The notes: generated from the sequence alone by a model not told the origin. DNA of 64,000 nucleotides from Burkholderiaceae bacterium (GCA_023954035.1 JAMLIT010000003.1:56622-120621), one strand, 5' to 3'. Positions 37,891-47,726 are shown, numbered from the stretch's first letter. Numbers and translations are program-made.

Positions 37891-38531
37891 GCCGGGGGAT
37901 TTCGCGCCGCAGTTGTCTGATGGCAGCGCTACCGGCGGCATTGCCGCTGGGCGGGCTCATGCCCGGCAGGGCGCATGCCGGAGGCCAGCTCGAGGAACCT
38001 TTGATCGATTCAGTCCGCAGTGCCCTCAGTGCCGCGGTCGCCTTCGATGCGCCCCCAGAGCCCGAATTTGCCAGCACACAGGAGCGCATTTTGTACCTGC
38101 GCTGGCTGGGCACCATGAGCGAGCGCCTGCGTCGGCGCAAGCTTGACTGGGAAGTGCGGCGCGATTTTCTGCAAACCGCCTGGTACGAGAGCCGGCGCTC
38201 GGGACTGGACGTCGCCTTGGTGCTGGGCCTCATTCAGGTGGAAAGCGCGTTTCGCAGGTATGCCATCTCCAGCGTCGGTGCCCGCGGTTACATGCAGGTC
38301 ATGCCGTTCTGGACGCGGGTGATTGGCGACGGTGACCCGTCCAAGTTGTTTCACATGCAGACCAATCTGCGCTTTGGCTGCGTCATCTTGCGCCATTACC
38401 TGGACCGTGAGCGCGGCGATCTGTACATGACGCTGGGGCGCTACAACGGCAGCCGTGGCCGCTCGCCGTACCCCAATGCGGTGTTTGCTGCGCAGCGCAA
38501 CTGGCAGTTCGACGGCCGGCTCACGGGCTGA
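37887..38531 (+). CDS. Lytic transglycosylase (SLT domain)
   Basis: 214 residues. The N-terminus has a twin-arginine-like signal ([10 protein letters not shown], residues 7-16) ending at AHA (29-31); a Sec signal is the alternative. The SLT domain has the catalytic glutamate in [13 protein letters not shown] (E119), then [13 protein letters not shown]. It should cleave glycan strands in the periplasm. Translationally coupled to proS by ATGA. Its stop overlaps the convergent CNNM gene by 11 bp. Confidence 0.9.
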   Translation: MSRGISRRSCLMAALPAALPLGGLMPGRAHAGGQLEEPLIDSVRSALSAAVAFDAPPEPEFASTQERILYLRWLGTMSERLRRRKLDWEVRRDFLQTAWYESRRSGLDVALVLGLIQVESAFRRYAISSVGARGYMQVMPFWTRVIGDGDPSKLFHMQTNLRFGCVILRHYLDRERGDLYMTLGRYNGSRGRSPYPNAVFAAQRNWQFDGRLTG

Positions 38532-39837
38532 GCGCGGGGGGTGCGGCCGCTGGGCCTGGCGGCAGGCGCGAAACCAGCACCTGGTCGATGCGGTAGCTGT
38601 CCACGTCCATGACTTCGAACTTGTAGCCGCCCCACTGCACGCTGTCGGTGCGGCGCGGCACGCGGCGCAGCATCACCATGAGAAATCCCGCCAGGGTCTC
38701 GTATTCGGTGTCGTGCGGGAGTTCGTCCAGGCTGAGCGCATGGCGCACGTCTTCGATAGGCGTGATGCCGTCGATCAGCCACGAATCCTGGTCGCGCCGC
38801 ACGATCTGCTCTTCATCGAACGGTGAGACCAGGTCGCCCATCACCGTGCTCATCACGTCGTTGAGTGTGACCACGCCCACCACCAGGCTGTACTCGTTGA
38901 CGATGACGGCGAAATCCTCATGCGCCTGCTGGAATTGTTCCAGCACTTCGGACAATGTCAGTCGATCGGGAACGATCAGCACTTTGCGCACCAGCGAGTC
39001 GTCCGCGAGGGAAATCGGCTGGTTGTTGAGCACGCGCTGGAACAGGTCTTTCGCGTCCACGTAGCCCACCACGTGGTCGATGTCGCCTTCGCAGACCGGA
39101 TAGGTGGAAAACGGCTCGGCGGCAATGCGCAGGCGAATCACGGCGTCGCCATCGTCGCGGCGAAAAAAGGCCACCCGATCGCGCTGCGACATGGCGCTGG
39201 AGACCGTGCGCGTGTCGAGTTCGAATACATTGGTGATGACCTGCTGCTCGCGCGCTGCCAGCACGCCGGCGCGGGCGCCGGCCTCCATCATCGCCAGCAC
39301 GTCGTCCGAGGTGACGCGCTCGTCGCGCAGCGAGGACCAGCCCAGCAAGCGAAACAATGCATCCGTTCCCCGGCTGTAGAACCAAACGAGGGGCTGGAGC
39401 AAGGCCATGCACAAGGACATCGGGCGCGTCAACCGCAGCGCAATGCGCTCGGGCTCAGCCATACCCAGACGCTTGGGCACCAGATCGGCAAAGACGATGA
39501 AGAGCGAGGTCACCAGCAGGAAGGAGCTGAAGAAACCCAGGTTGTTCGCCATGGCCGGGCCCAGCCAGCGAGCAAAAAAAGCGCCGAAGCTCGGGCTCAG
39601 CGCGCTCTCGCCGACGATGCCGCCGAGGATGGCCACGGCGTTCTGGCCAATCTGAACGACGGTGAAGTAGTCGCCCGGCTGCTCCTGCAGGCGCAGTACG
39701 CGGTCAGCGCGCGCGTCGCCATCGTCCGCGAGCTGGCGCAGCCGCAGGCGCCGCGAGGCGGCCAGGGAAATCTCCGCTGCGGAGAAAAAAGCGCTCGCAG
39801 CGATCAGAAGGGCGATGAAAAAGAGGTCTTGCAGCAT
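38521..39837 (-). CDS. CNNM/CorC-type transporter (DUF21, CBS pair, CorC_HlyC domain)
   Basis: 438 residues. The DUF21 domain (about 1-190) has hydrophobic helices and ASAFFSAAEISLAA. A CBS pair follows (about 210-335), then a CorC_HlyC domain (about 350-430) with DGITPIEDV. Family members are linked to magnesium/cobalt export; older names such as hemolysin are misleading. Its 3' end overlaps the convergent lytic transglycosylase gene. Confidence 0.88.
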   Translation of the reverse strand: MLQDLFFIALLIAASAFFSAAEISLAASRRLRLRQLADDGDARADRVLRLQEQPGDYFTVVQIGQNAVAILGGIVGESALSPSFGAFFARWLGPAMANNLGFFSSFLLVTSLFIVFADLVPKRLGMAEPERIALRLTRPMSLCMALLQPLVWFYSRGTDALFRLLGWSSLRDERVTSDDVLAMMEAGARAGVLAAREQQVITNVFELDTRTVSSAMSQRDRVAFFRRDDGDAVIRLRIAAEPFSTYPVCEGDIDHVVGYVDAKDLFQRVLNNQPISLADDSLVRKVLIVPDRLTLSEVLEQFQQAHEDFAVIVNEYSLVVGVVTLNDVMSTVMGDLVSPFDEEQIVRRDQDSWLIDGITPIEDVRHALSLDELPHDTEYETLAGFLMVMLRRVPRRTDSVQWGGYKFEVMDVDSYRIDQVLVSRLPPGPAAAPPALSP

Positions 39838-39915
39838 GGAGCCGGGCGCCGTGGGCGGGGTGTCCGAGTTTAGGCTGCAGGCGGGCGGGCGCCGGCGTTC
39901 GCCGCCGCGAGCACC

Positions 39916-39936
39916 AAAAAGCCGCCCGCAGGCGGC
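39916..39936 (-). terminator. Terminator after grxD
   Basis: Minus strand GCCGCC-TGCG-GGCGGC followed by TTTTT, 22 nt past the grxD stop. It closes the hemA-prfA-prmC-grxD series. Confidence 0.85.
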
Positions 39937-39957
39937 CTGGCCGGCGGCTGCGGTCGC

Positions 39958-40275
39958 TCAGCGCTGCAGCGTCTGCTTGAGTTCACCCGACTCGTACATC
40001 TCCATCATGATGTCCGAGCCGCCGATGAATTCGCCTTTGACGTAAAGCTGGGGAATCGTCGGCCACTGGCTGTATTCCTTGATGCCCTGGCGGATTTCTT
40101 CGTCGTCGAGCACGTTCACCGTGGTGATGTCCTTGGGGTCGACTTCGCAGGCCTTGAGGATCTGGATGGCGCGGCCGGAGAAGCCGCACATGGGAAAGCT
40201 GGCCGTGCCCTTCATGAACAAAAGCACGTTGCTGGATTTGACGAGGTCGTCGATGCGTTTCTGGGTGTCGCTCAT
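39958..40275 (-). CDS. grxD: Monothiol glutaredoxin, Grx4 type
   Basis: 105 residues. The active site is CGFS (C30-S33) in MKGTASFPMCGFSGRA, followed by TVNVLDDEEIRQGIKEYSQW and PQLYVKGEFIGGSD. The class binds a shared [2Fe-2S] cluster with glutathione and delivers Fe-S clusters. The frame is open to 40359, but MSDTQKRIDDLVKSS is the usual start. Last gene of the hemA series. Confidence 0.96.
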   Translation of the reverse strand: MSDTQKRIDDLVKSSNVLLFMKGTASFPMCGFSGRAIQILKACEVDPKDITTVNVLDDEEIRQGIKEYSQWPTIPQLYVKGEFIGGSDIMMEMYESGELKQTLQR

Positions 40276-40325
40276 GGGGGTTCCAAAAAATGAGGCCTGG
40301 GAAGGCTGGTAGGACGTGGGCCCGA

Positions 40326-41168
40326 TTATTTCACTCTTGGCTGCCGAGCGCCCGAGCAACGCCCTATGCCGGCCAGGTCATTGCGGGTTTGCACCTGCTC
40401 AAAACCTTGGGCACGCAGCAGCGCCTGCACCACCCCGGCCTGATCCCAGCCGTGCTCGAGCAGCAGCCAGCCGCCGGGGACGAGGTGGGCCGGGCCAGCG
40501 GCGGCAATGGTGCGCAGATCGCGCAGGCCGTCCGAGCCCGACACCAGGGCGGACCGGGGTTCGTGTCGCAGAGCGGGCAGATGCGGATCCTGCTCGGCAA
40601 TGTAGGGTGGATTCGAGACGATCAGCTCAAACGCCCCCTGCACTTTGCTGAACCAGTCGGACTGGGCGAACCGCACCGGCAGGCGCAGCCGCTCGGCGTT
40701 GGCGCGGGCTACGGCCAGGGCCCCCGCGCTGGCGTCCACCGCGAGCACCACGGCATCGGGGCGCGCTTGCGCAATCGCCAGGGCGATGGCGCCGCTGCCG
40801 GTGCCCAGGTCCAGGACGCGGGGCGTGGCGAGCCCGGCCAGGCGCTCCAGCGCCCAGTCCACCAGCGTTTCGGTGTCGGGTCGGGGGTCGAGCACGCGGG
40901 CGTCCACCTGCAGATCCAGGCCGTAGAAGCCCCTTTGCCCGGTCAGGTAGGCCACTGGCTCGCCCTCGGCGCGGCGCGCGCAAAAGGAAAAAAACCGGTC
41001 GCTTTGGGCGTTGGTCAGCGCATCGCCGCCATGCGCGATCAGCCAGGCGCGCCCCGCGTCCGGCTGGCCCAGAACGTGCAGCAGCAGCCATTGGGCGTCG
41101 ACGCGCTCCAGCCCCTGCGCCTGCGCTCCGGCCAAAACTGAAGCGACGGTGTTCACTATCGTTTTCAT
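40326..41168 (-). CDS. prmC: Release-factor glutamine methyltransferase
   Basis: 280 residues. SAM motif [13 protein letters not shown] (118-130) and the substrate-glutamine motif NPPYI (186-190), with DPRPDTE at 94-100. It methylates the GGQ glutamine of RF1 and RF2. It lies directly after prfA, its substrate gene. The ATG and the next codons come from the first box of a dispersed repeat, so the first residues (MKTIV) are probably recent. Confidence 0.95.
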   Translation of the reverse strand: MKTIVNTVASVLAGAQAQGLERVDAQWLLLHVLGQPDAGRAWLIAHGGDALTNAQSDRFFSFCARRAEGEPVAYLTGQRGFYGLDLQVDARVLDPRPDTETLVDWALERLAGLATPRVLDLGTGSGAIALAIAQARPDAVVLAVDASAGALAVARANAERLRLPVRFAQSDWFSKVQGAFELIVSNPPYIAEQDPHLPALRHEPRSALVSGSDGLRDLRTIAAAGPAHLVPGGWLLLEHGWDQAGVVQALLRAQGFEQVQTRNDLAGIGRCSGARQPRVK

Positions 41169-41212
41169 AGCTTTCAGCGCTTATGGATAAAGCGCTAGAG
41201 CCCTATTTCTTT
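41154..41212 (+). repeat. Dispersed repeat, copy 6; contains the prmC start codon
   Basis: It reads ACTATCGTTTTCATAGCT, TTC, then AGCGCTTATGGATAAAGCGC with TAGAGCCCTATTT. The prmC ATG (minus strand, 41166-41168) lies in TTTCATAGC of the first inverted repeat. It lies between prfA and prmC. Confidence 0.88.
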
Positions 41213-41244
41213 CAATTATTTGGTGCTGTACGCTGGCGACGGGC

Positions 41245-42354
41245 CTAGCGCGCACCGATCTCGAACTCTTCCAGCAGCTCGGCCTCGCGCGCGTGGGCGA
41301 GCGCCTGCAGCACGTCGCCCAGATCGCCCTCCATCACGTTGAGGAGTTTGTACAGCGTGAGGTTGATGCGGTGGTCGGTCAGGCGCCCTTGCGGGAAGTT
41401 GTAGGTGCGGATGCGATCGCTCCGGTCGCCGCTGCCGATCAGTCCCTTGCGCTCGGCCGCTTCCTTGGCAGCGCGCTCGCTGCGCTCTTTTTCCTGGATC
41501 CGTGCCTGCAGCACCTGCAGTGCCTTGGCCTTGTTGGCATGCTGGCTGCGGCCGTCCTGGCACTCGGCGACGATGCCTGTGGGCAGGTGCACGACGCGCA
41601 CGGCCGAGTCGGTCTTGTTGATGTGCTGGCCACCGGCGCCGCTGGCGCGGAAGGTGTCGATGCGCAGGTCCGCCGGGTTGAGTTGGATGGCCTCGTGCTC
41701 ATCCGGCTCGGGCATCACGGCGACGGTGCAGGCGCTGGTGTGGATGCGGCCCTGGGTTTCGGTCGCGGGCACGCGCTGCACGCGGTGGCCGCCGGACTCA
41801 AAGCGCAGCGTGCCGTACACGCCCGCGCCGCCGGGGCCGCTGCCATCGGGGCCTTCGATGCGCAGTACGACTTCCTTGTAGCCACCGAGTTCCGACGGGC
41901 TCTCGCTGACCACCTCGACGCGCCAGCCCACAGTGGCAGCGTAGCGCGTGTACATGCGCGCCAGATCGCCGGCAAACAGCGCCGATTCGTCGCCGCCGGT
42001 GCCAGCGCGGATTTCGAGGAAGGCGTTGCGCGCGTCCTGCGGGTCCTTGGGCAGCAGCAGGCGCTGCAGTTCGGCAGCCAGCGCCGGCATTTCGGCCTCG
42101 GCTGCGGCAATCTCCTCCTGCGCCAACTCGGCCATGTCCGGGTCGTCGAGCATTTCGCGCGCGGCGGCCAGGTCGGCTTCGAGCTGCCGGTAGCGCGCGT
42201 AGCGCCCGGCAATCTGCGTCACCTCGGCATGCTCGCGCGAGAGCGTGCGGTACTGGCCCATGTCGGCCATGATGTCCTCGCGCGAGAGCAGGAAGTCGAG
42301 CTCCTCCAAGCGCCGGGCGTAGCGTTCGAGCTGGTTCCTGAGAAATGTTTGCAT
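41245..42354 (-). CDS. prfA: Peptide chain release factor 1
   Basis: 369 residues. The stop-codon recognition PxT is PAT (196-198), in [14 protein letters not shown], and the catalytic GGQ is at 241-243 ([14 protein letters not shown]). It reads UAA and UAG in the ribosomal A site. It follows hemA, as in many proteobacteria, and precedes prmC. Confidence 0.98.
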   Translation of the reverse strand: MQTFLRNQLERYARRLEELDFLLSREDIMADMGQYRTLSREHAEVTQIAGRYARYRQLEADLAAAREMLDDPDMAELAQEEIAAAEAEMPALAAELQRLLLPKDPQDARNAFLEIRAGTGGDESALFAGDLARMYTRYAATVGWRVEVVSESPSELGGYKEVVLRIEGPDGSGPGGAGVYGTLRFESGGHRVQRVPATETQGRIHTSACTVAVMPEPDEHEAIQLNPADLRIDTFRASGAGGQHINKTDSAVRVVHLPTGIVAECQDGRSQHANKAKALQVLQARIQEKERSERAAKEAAERKGLIGSGDRSDRIRTYNFPQGRLTDHRINLTLYKLLNVMEGDLGDVLQALAHAREAELLEEFEIGAR

Positions 42355-42366
42355 GCGCGAGAGAAG

Positions 42367-42428
42367 GTTTAGCTACCAGAAGAGTAGCTAGAGACGTAGG
42401 CTGAAAAAGCGCTACAAGGGATTTTTGC
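42367..42428 (+). repeat. Dispersed repeat, diverged copy 7
   Basis: It begins TAGCTACCAGAAGAGTAGCT with an extra AGAGAC, and ends AAAAAGCGCTACAAGGG and ATTTTTGC. The left arm of the hairpin is lost. It lies between hemA and prfA, and CTA at 42412-42414 is the hemA stop codon (TAG on the minus strand). Confidence 0.65.
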
Positions 42429-43710
42429 TTTGCGAACGCAAGAAGAGGCGTGATGCGGTGCGCGCCGTTTGATCGCGCGCCTCGGCGTCGCTGGCGCGCA
42501 ACTCGGCCATGGTGCCGTGCAGCATCTTGCGCGAGAGGCCGCGAGCGAGCGATTGCAGCACCGCGTCCACGTCCTCGCCCCGGGCCAGGCGGCGACGCGC
42601 GCGGGCCAGCTCAATGGCACGCCACTGCTCGGTTTGATCCTGGATCTGGCGGATCAGCGGCACCACGCCATGCTGCGGATCGCGCTGGTCCATCCAGTGC
42701 ATGAAACTTTGTACGCCCGCGTCAATGATCACTTCGGCCTGCTCGACAGCGGCCTGGCGGCTGGCCTGCGCCGTTTGCACCACGCTGGCCAGGTCGTCTA
42801 CGGTGTAGAGGTAAACGTCGCGCAGGGCTTTGACTTCGGGCTCGATGTCGCGCGGCACGGCCAGATCCACCATGAACATGGGGCGGTGGCGGCGTTTCTT
42901 GAGCGCCCGCTCGACAGCGCCCAGGCCCACGATGGGCAGCGTGCTGGCGGTGCAGCTCACAACGATGTCGAATTCGTGCAGGCGCTCGGGCAGGTCGGCC
43001 AGGCGCAGCACCTCGGCGCCAAAGCGGCCGGCCAGGCGCTCGCCGCGCTCGAGTGTGCGGTTGGCAATGGCCATGGCCTGCGGGCGGCGCGCGGCAAAGT
43101 GCGTGGCGGTCAGCTCGACCATTTCGCCGGCACCGACGAAAAGCACCTTGGTTTCGCCCAGGTCTTCGAAGATCTGGCTCGCCAGGCGCACGGCGGCAGC
43201 GGCCATGCTGATGCTGTGGGCACCGATTTCGGTGGAGGTGCGCACTTCCTTGGCGACGGCAAAGCTGCGCTGGAAGAGTTGGTTGAGCGTGGAGCCCAAG
43301 GCACCGGCACTCTCGGCAGCGCGCACCGCGTCTTTCATTTGCCCCAGGATTTGCGGCTCGCCCAGCACCATGGAGTCCAGGCCGCTGGCCACGCGGAACG
43401 CGTGGCGGGCCGCCGGGCCGTCTTCCAGCACGTAAGCGTGCGAGCGCAGCAGTTCAGCGCTGACGCCGCCGCTTTGCGCCAGCCAGCCCAGGGTGTGGTC
43501 CAGCGCCACCTGTTCGCCCGCGCAATAGACCTCGGTGCGGTTGCAGGTGGAAATGATGGCCGATTCGATGCCGCGGTGCGGATGAGCGGCCCCCAAGGCC
43601 GTGCGCAAACCGTGCAGCGTGGGGGCGATCTGGTCGAGCGCAAACGCAAAACGACCGCGCAAATCGACCGGCGCGGTGTGGTGGTTGATGCCCAAGGCCC
43701 AGACAGACAT
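42412..43710 (-). CDS. hemA: Glutamyl-tRNA reductase
   Basis: 432 residues. The catalytic cysteine lies in [10 protein letters not shown] (C56), with [13 protein letters not shown] at the N-terminus and the NADPH-binding [17 protein letters not shown]. It makes glutamate-1-semialdehyde, the first C5 step to haem. The frame is open to 43809, but [15 protein letters not shown] at 43710 is the family start. A perfect -10 box lies 6 nt upstream and no ribosome site is visible. First gene of hemA-prfA-prmC-grxD. Confidence 0.96.
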   Translation of the reverse strand: MSVWALGINHHTAPVDLRGRFAFALDQIAPTLHGLRTALGAAHPHRGIESAIISTCNRTEVYCAGEQVALDHTLGWLAQSGGVSAELLRSHAYVLEDGPAARHAFRVASGLDSMVLGEPQILGQMKDAVRAAESAGALGSTLNQLFQRSFAVAKEVRTSTEIGAHSISMAAAAVRLASQIFEDLGETKVLFVGAGEMVELTATHFAARRPQAMAIANRTLERGERLAGRFGAEVLRLADLPERLHEFDIVVSCTASTLPIVGLGAVERALKKRRHRPMFMVDLAVPRDIEPEVKALRDVYLYTVDDLASVVQTAQASRQAAVEQAEVIIDAGVQSFMHWMDQRDPQHGVVPLIRQIQDQTEQWRAIELARARRRLARGEDVDAVLQSLARGLSRKMLHGTMAELRASDAEARDQTARTASRLFLRSQSKNPL

Positions 43711-43716
43711 GGCGGG

Positions 43717-43722
43717 ATTATA
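43717..43722 (-). promoter_or_regulatory. Perfect -10 box, 6 nt from the hemA ATG
   Basis: Minus strand TATAAT, CCCGCC, ATG. The spacing is identical to that at lptM and ispB and predicts a leaderless or near-leaderless transcript. Confidence 0.6.
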
Positions 43723-43782
43723 AAATCGCCGGCTCTCCAGTGCCCGTCGGTCCCTGTCGGAGCCTTGACTTACGTCATTTTT

Positions 43783-44058
43783 ATGGACTTTTTGTCGGCG
43801 CTCAACCACCTGCTCAATTTTCTTGCACCTGCGTTGGCCGTGCCGCTCTTGCTGTGGCTGCCTGCGCGGCTGTTGCTGGGCCGGCCCGCCGGTGCGCCGC
43901 GCTGGTGGCTGCAGTGGCTGGTGCAGGCGGGCGCGGGGATCGTCGTGCTCGGCGCAGGTCTCTTGCTTCTCGGGCGCGACGGCAAGATGCTGACCTATGC
44001 GGCGCTGGTGCTGGCGAGCGCAAGCTGCCAGTGGGCGCTGCTGCGCGGCTGGCGCTGA
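43783..44058 (+). CDS. Small membrane protein of unknown function
   Basis: 91 residues with three hydrophobic segments (about 10-32, 44-64 and 68-88); a Trp-rich loop (RWWLQWLVQ) lies between the first two. I do not recognise a domain. It is divergent from hemA and converges with ugpQ. No good ribosome site precedes ATG 43783, so the start is uncertain. Composition is hydrophobic throughout and fits a real membrane protein. Confidence 0.6.
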   Translation: MDFLSALNHLLNFLAPALAVPLLLWLPARLLLGRPAGAPRWWLQWLVQAGAGIVVLGAGLLLLGRDGKMLTYAALVLASASCQWALLRGWR

Positions 44059-44070
44059 CCCGGCCGGCCC

Positions 44071-44826
44071 TCAGGCCGCCGGGCTGAACAAGTCAATGCG
44101 GTCGGTGATGATGCCGTCGGTGCCCAGCGCCAGCAGCGCATCGGCCGCCGTGGTGTCGTTGACCGTGTAGCTCAGCGCGCGCAGTCCCAGGGCGTGCACC
44201 TGCGCCAGCAGCGCCGCGTCCCACAGCGTGTAGCGGCAGATCAGCGCCACGCAGCCCAGTTCTTGCGCCTGGTCCAGAAAGCCATCGCGCAGGCTGTCAA
44301 GCAGCAGGGCGCGCGGCAGATGCGCTGCTGCGTCCCTGGCCTCGGCCAGCGACTCCGGACGGAAGGACGACAGCAGCGGCGGGCAGGCAGCGTCTTTCCA
44401 GAGGCGCTGGGCGTGCTCTGCTACGACGCGGCCGGTTTCTTCCTCTTGCCCCGGCGTCGGCTTGATCTCGATATTCAGATGCAAATGGTTGGCCAGGCAG
44501 AACCGCGCCACGTTCTCCAGCGTAGGCAGGGGTTCGCCGGCCCAGCCACGCCCCAGCCAAGTTCCGGCGTCCAGTTGTGCAAGCTGGGCGTAGGCATGCT
44601 CGCCCGCCAGGCCGCTGCCGTTGGTGGTGCGCTCGAGCGTGCTGTCGTGCAGCAGGAAGGGCAGGCCGTCGGCGCTCAGCTTGGCGTCGCACTCGAACAT
44701 GCGGTAGCCGTACTGCGCGCCCAGGCGAAAGGCGGCGAGGGTATTTTCCGGCGCCAGTTTGCCGGCGCCGCGGTGGGCGATCCAACGCGAGTACGGCCAG
44801 GCGGGGAGGTTGGTGGACGAAGTCAT
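44071..44826 (-). CDS. ugpQ: Glycerophosphodiester phosphodiesterase
   Basis: 251 residues. GDPD motifs: [17 protein letters not shown] (H18, E27), [11 protein letters not shown] (E45, D47) and [13 protein letters not shown] (H60). It releases glycerol-3-phosphate from glycerophosphodiesters in the cytoplasm. No signal peptide. It overlaps ugpC by ATGA and is the last gene of ugpBAECQ, so imported diesters can be hydrolysed at once. Confidence 0.95.
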   Translation of the reverse strand: MTSSTNLPAWPYSRWIAHRGAGKLAPENTLAAFRLGAQYGYRMFECDAKLSADGLPFLLHDSTLERTTNGSGLAGEHAYAQLAQLDAGTWLGRGWAGEPLPTLENVARFCLANHLHLNIEIKPTPGQEEETGRVVAEHAQRLWKDAACPPLLSSFRPESLAEARDAAAHLPRALLLDSLRDGFLDQAQELGCVALICRYTLWDAALLAQVHALGLRALSYTVNDTTAADALLALGTDGIITDRIDLFSPAA

Positions 44827-45842
44827 GCGGAGTCGGGAATGCGCTTGCCGCTGGCAGCGTCGAAGGCGTGGATTCGGCCCGCGCGCGGCGTCACGTGGAT
44901 GCGGCTGCCGGGCGCGGGCGCGTGGCTGCCTTCTTCGACGCGGATGATCAGCGCTTCGCCATCCAGCCGCCCGTAGATCAGGCGTTCGGCGCCGAGCAGT
45001 TCCACGGTATCGACTTCCACGTCCCATCCGCCCGCAGGCGTGACGTCCAGGTGCTCGGGCCGCACGCCGAGCAGTGTGCCTTCGCGCGTACCGGGCGCCC
45101 TGGTCATCAAATTCATGGGCGGCGAGCCGATGAAACTCGCGACGAAGGTGCTGGCCGGGCGGTGGTACACCTCTTCGGGCGTGCCGAACTGCTCCATGTT
45201 GCCGGCGTTCATGACGATCATGCGCTGCGCCAGCGTCATCGCTTCGACCTGGTCGTGCGTGACGAAGAGGCTGGTGATGCCCAGTTCGCGGTGCAGCTTC
45301 TGGATTTCCAGGCGCGTTTGCGCGCGCAGCTTGGCGTCGAGGTTGGAGAGCGGCTCGTCGAACAAAAACACCTGCGGCTGGCGCACGATGGCGCGGCCCA
45401 TGGCGACGCGTTGGCGCTGGCCGCCGGAGAGTTCGCGGGGCTTTCGCTCGAGCAAATGGCCCAGCTCCAGAATGCCGGCTGCCTTGTCAACGCGGGCCCG
45501 GATCTCGTCCTTGGGCACCTTGGCAATCTTCAGGCCGTAGGCCATGTTGTCGAAGACGCTCATGTGCGGATACAGCGCGTAGTTCTGGAACACCATGGCG
45601 ATGTCGCGCTGGGCGGGCTCCAGGTTGTTGACCACCTTGTCGCCGATGAGGATCTCGCCGCCGGTGATTTCCTCCAGCCCTGCCACCATCCGCAGCAGCG
45701 TGGACTTGCCGCAGCCCGAGGGCCCGACGATGACGACGAATTCGCGGTCGGCAATGTCGGCGTTGACGCCGTGGATGACCTGGTTGGCCTTGGGCCCGAC
45801 GCCGTAGCGTTTGACGATGTTGCGAAGCGTGATGGATGCCAT
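44823..45842 (-). CDS. ugpC: sn-Glycerol-3-phosphate ABC transporter, ATP-binding protein
   Basis: 339 residues. Walker [10 protein letters not shown] (40-48), signature [15 protein letters not shown] (138-152), Walker B VFLFDEP (158-164), and a C-terminal TOBE/MalK-type regulatory domain. [14 protein letters not shown] is the usual start. Between ugpE and ugpC lies a dispersed repeat copy, and no clear ribosome site precedes the ATG. Confidence 0.95.
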   Translation of the reverse strand: MASITLRNIVKRYGVGPKANQVIHGVNADIADREFVVIVGPSGCGKSTLLRMVAGLEEITGGEILIGDKVVNNLEPAQRDIAMVFQNYALYPHMSVFDNMAYGLKIAKVPKDEIRARVDKAAGILELGHLLERKPRELSGGQRQRVAMGRAIVRQPQVFLFDEPLSNLDAKLRAQTRLEIQKLHRELGITSLFVTHDQVEAMTLAQRMIVMNAGNMEQFGTPEEVYHRPASTFVASFIGSPPMNLMTRAPGTREGTLLGVRPEHLDVTPAGGWDVEVDTVELLGAERLIYGRLDGEALIIRVEEGSHAPAPGSRIHVTPRAGRIHAFDAASGKRIPDSA

Positions 45843-45843
45843 T

Positions 45844-45904
45844 TTGCTATTTATTTGGGAGCTGTCAGCGCTTCATGAATAAGCGCTAGAGGCCATTTTG
45901 ACCA
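45844..45904 (+). repeat. Dispersed repeat, copy 8, inside the ugp operon
   Basis: It reads TTGCTATTTATTTGGGAGCT, GTC, AGCGCTTCATGAATAAGCGC and TAGAGGCCATTTTGACC. It fills the whole 62-bp gap between ugpE and ugpC. In the ugp transcript the antisense strand of the element is read, and the hairpin still forms. Confidence 0.9.
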
Positions 45905-46756
45905 TTATTTTTCCGTGTCCACCAGGCCTTTGACGAACCACTTCTGCATCAGCACGACGACGAAGGCCGGTGGCAGCATGGCCAGGATGGCGGTCGCCAT
46001 GACGATGTTCCAGTCGTTGGCCGCGTCGCCCCCGGCGATCATGCGTTTGATGCCGATGACCACCGGGTACATGTCTTCGCTGGTGGTGGCCAGCAGCGGC
46101 CAGAGGTACTGGTTCCAGCCGTAGATGAACTGGATGACGAAGAGCGCGGCAATCGAAGTGCTCGATAGCGGTACCAGTACGTCCTTGAAGAACCGCATGG
46201 GGCCTGCGCCGTCCATGCGCGCGGCTTCCACCAGCTCGTCGGGCACGGTCAGGAAGAATTGCCGGAACAGGAAGGTGGCCGTGGCCGAGGCAATCAGCGG
46301 CACGGTCAGGCCCGCGTAGCTGTTGAGCATGCCCAGGTCCGACACCACCTGGTAGGTGGGGCCGATGCGCACTTCGACGGGCAGCATCAAGGTCACGAAA
46401 ATCGCCCAGAAGCAAAGCATCTTGAACGGAAAGCGGAAGTACACCACCGCAAACGCCGACAGCAGCGAAATGGAAATCTTCCCCACTGTGATGACCATGG
46501 CGGTCACGAAGCTCACCCACATCATGCGGGCCACGGGTGCGGTGGAGCCCGCGCCCTCGCCCCCGCCAAAGAGCGCGGTCCTGTAGGTTTCCCACAGGTT
46601 GCCGCCGGGCAGCAGAGGCATGGGTGCCTGCACGATGTCCTGCGCTGTGTGGCTGGAAGCGACAAACGCCAGGTACAGCGGAAAGGCGACGATGGCCACG
46701 CCCAGCCACATCACGGCGTGCGAGAGCAGGTCCAGCCCCGGGTTGCGTTCGACCAT
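45905..46756 (-). CDS. ugpE: sn-Glycerol-3-phosphate ABC transporter, permease UgpE
   Basis: 283 residues, six membrane helices, with the EAA loop DELVEAARMDGAGPMRFFKD. The start MVERNPGLDLLSHAV is typical of UgpE in Burkholderiales. It pairs with UgpA in the inner membrane. The ATG shares one base with the ugpA stop. Confidence 0.95.
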   Translation of the reverse strand: MVERNPGLDLLSHAVMWLGVAIVAFPLYLAFVASSHTAQDIVQAPMPLLPGGNLWETYRTALFGGGEGAGSTAPVARMMWVSFVTAMVITVGKISISLLSAFAVVYFRFPFKMLCFWAIFVTLMLPVEVRIGPTYQVVSDLGMLNSYAGLTVPLIASATATFLFRQFFLTVPDELVEAARMDGAGPMRFFKDVLVPLSSTSIAALFVIQFIYGWNQYLWPLLATTSEDMYPVVIGIKRMIAGGDAANDWNIVMATAILAMLPPAFVVVLMQKWFVKGLVDTEK

Positions 46757-47637
46757 CAGTAGTTCACTTTCTTTTCCACGTACCGGAACTGGACCACGGT
46801 CAGCGCGACGACGATCACCATCAGCACCACCGACTGCGCCGCCGATCCGCCCAGGTCCAGCGCCTTGAATCCGTCGTAATACACCTTGTAGACCAGGATG
46901 GCGGTATCGCGCCCCGGCCCGCCCTGCGTCGTAGCGTCGACGATGGCAAAGGTGTCGAAGAAGGCGTACACCATGTTGATCACCAAGAGGAAGAAGGTGG
47001 TGGGCGTGAGCAGCGGAAACTGGATGCTCCAGAAGCGCCGCCAGGGGCCCGCTCCGTCCATGGACGCCGCTTCGATCAGCGATTTCGGGATGGACTGCAG
47101 ACCCGCCAGGAAAAACAGGAAGTTGTAGGAAATCTGTTTCCACACCGCAGCCATGACGATGAGCGTCAGCGCGTGCCTGGAATTGAGCAAATGGTTCCAG
47201 TGGATGCCCAGGTGCTCGAGCGCATAGGCCACCACCCCGAGCGTGGGAGAGAACATGAACAGCCAGAGCACGCCGGCGACGGCCGGCGCCACGGCGTAAG
47301 GAAGAATCAGAAAGGTCTTGTAGACCATGGCGCCGCGCACGATCCGATCGGCAAACACGGCCAGAATCAACGAGATGCTGATGCCCAGCGCGGCCACCAG
47401 CAGCGAGAACCAGGCCGTGGTCTTGAACGACTCCAGATAGGCCGAATCGCTGAACAACTGGCGAAAATTCTGCAGCCCCACCCATTCCACCGAGGTGCCA
47501 AAGGGGTCTTGCACCTGCAGCGACTGCACCAAAGCCTGGCTCGCCGGCCAGAAGAAGAACACGATGATTACCGCCAGCTGCGGCGTCAACAGCACCCAGG
47601 GCAGCCAGCCTGAGCGAAAAAGCACTCGTTTTTCCAT
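46756..47637 (-). CDS. ugpA: sn-Glycerol-3-phosphate ABC transporter, permease UgpA
   Basis: 293 residues, six membrane helices, EAA loop KSLIEAASMDGAGPWRRFWS. The N-terminus MEKRVLFRSGWLPWVLLTPQ and the LQVQDPFGTSVEWVGLQNF segment are UgpA-like. It follows ugpB after 89 bp containing a strong hairpin. Confidence 0.95.
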   Translation of the reverse strand: MEKRVLFRSGWLPWVLLTPQLAVIIVFFFWPASQALVQSLQVQDPFGTSVEWVGLQNFRQLFSDSAYLESFKTTAWFSLLVAALGISISLILAVFADRIVRGAMVYKTFLILPYAVAPAVAGVLWLFMFSPTLGVVAYALEHLGIHWNHLLNSRHALTLIVMAAVWKQISYNFLFFLAGLQSIPKSLIEAASMDGAGPWRRFWSIQFPLLTPTTFFLLVINMVYAFFDTFAIVDATTQGGPGRDTAILVYKVYYDGFKALDLGGSAAQSVVLMVIVVALTVVQFRYVEKKVNY

Positions 47638-47655
47638 GAATCCGCTGTCAATGCA

Positions 47656-47693
47656 GCGACCCGCCGCGCTGCGTCGGCAGCACGGCGGGTCGC
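47656..47693 (-). promoter_or_regulatory. Stable hairpin between ugpB and ugpA
   Basis: A perfect 11-bp stem, GCGACCCGCCG with CGGCGGGTCGC, and a 16-nt loop. No T run follows on the minus strand. In ABC operons such hairpins protect the 3' end of the binding-protein message, or partly stop transcription, so that binding protein exceeds permease. Confidence 0.75.
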
Positions 47694-47726
47694 AAAGGGT
47701 CTAAGCAGGCGCGCACGCCCGCGATC

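Noticed and set aside
35368-37941. An 857-codon minus-strand frame including rppH
   Set aside because: RppH starts at 36054; the upstream part is antisense of proS with no homology.
42469-43782. A plus-strand frame running through hemA into the small membrane protein
   Set aside because: The region before 43783 is antisense of hemA. Only the last 91 codons have protein-like character.
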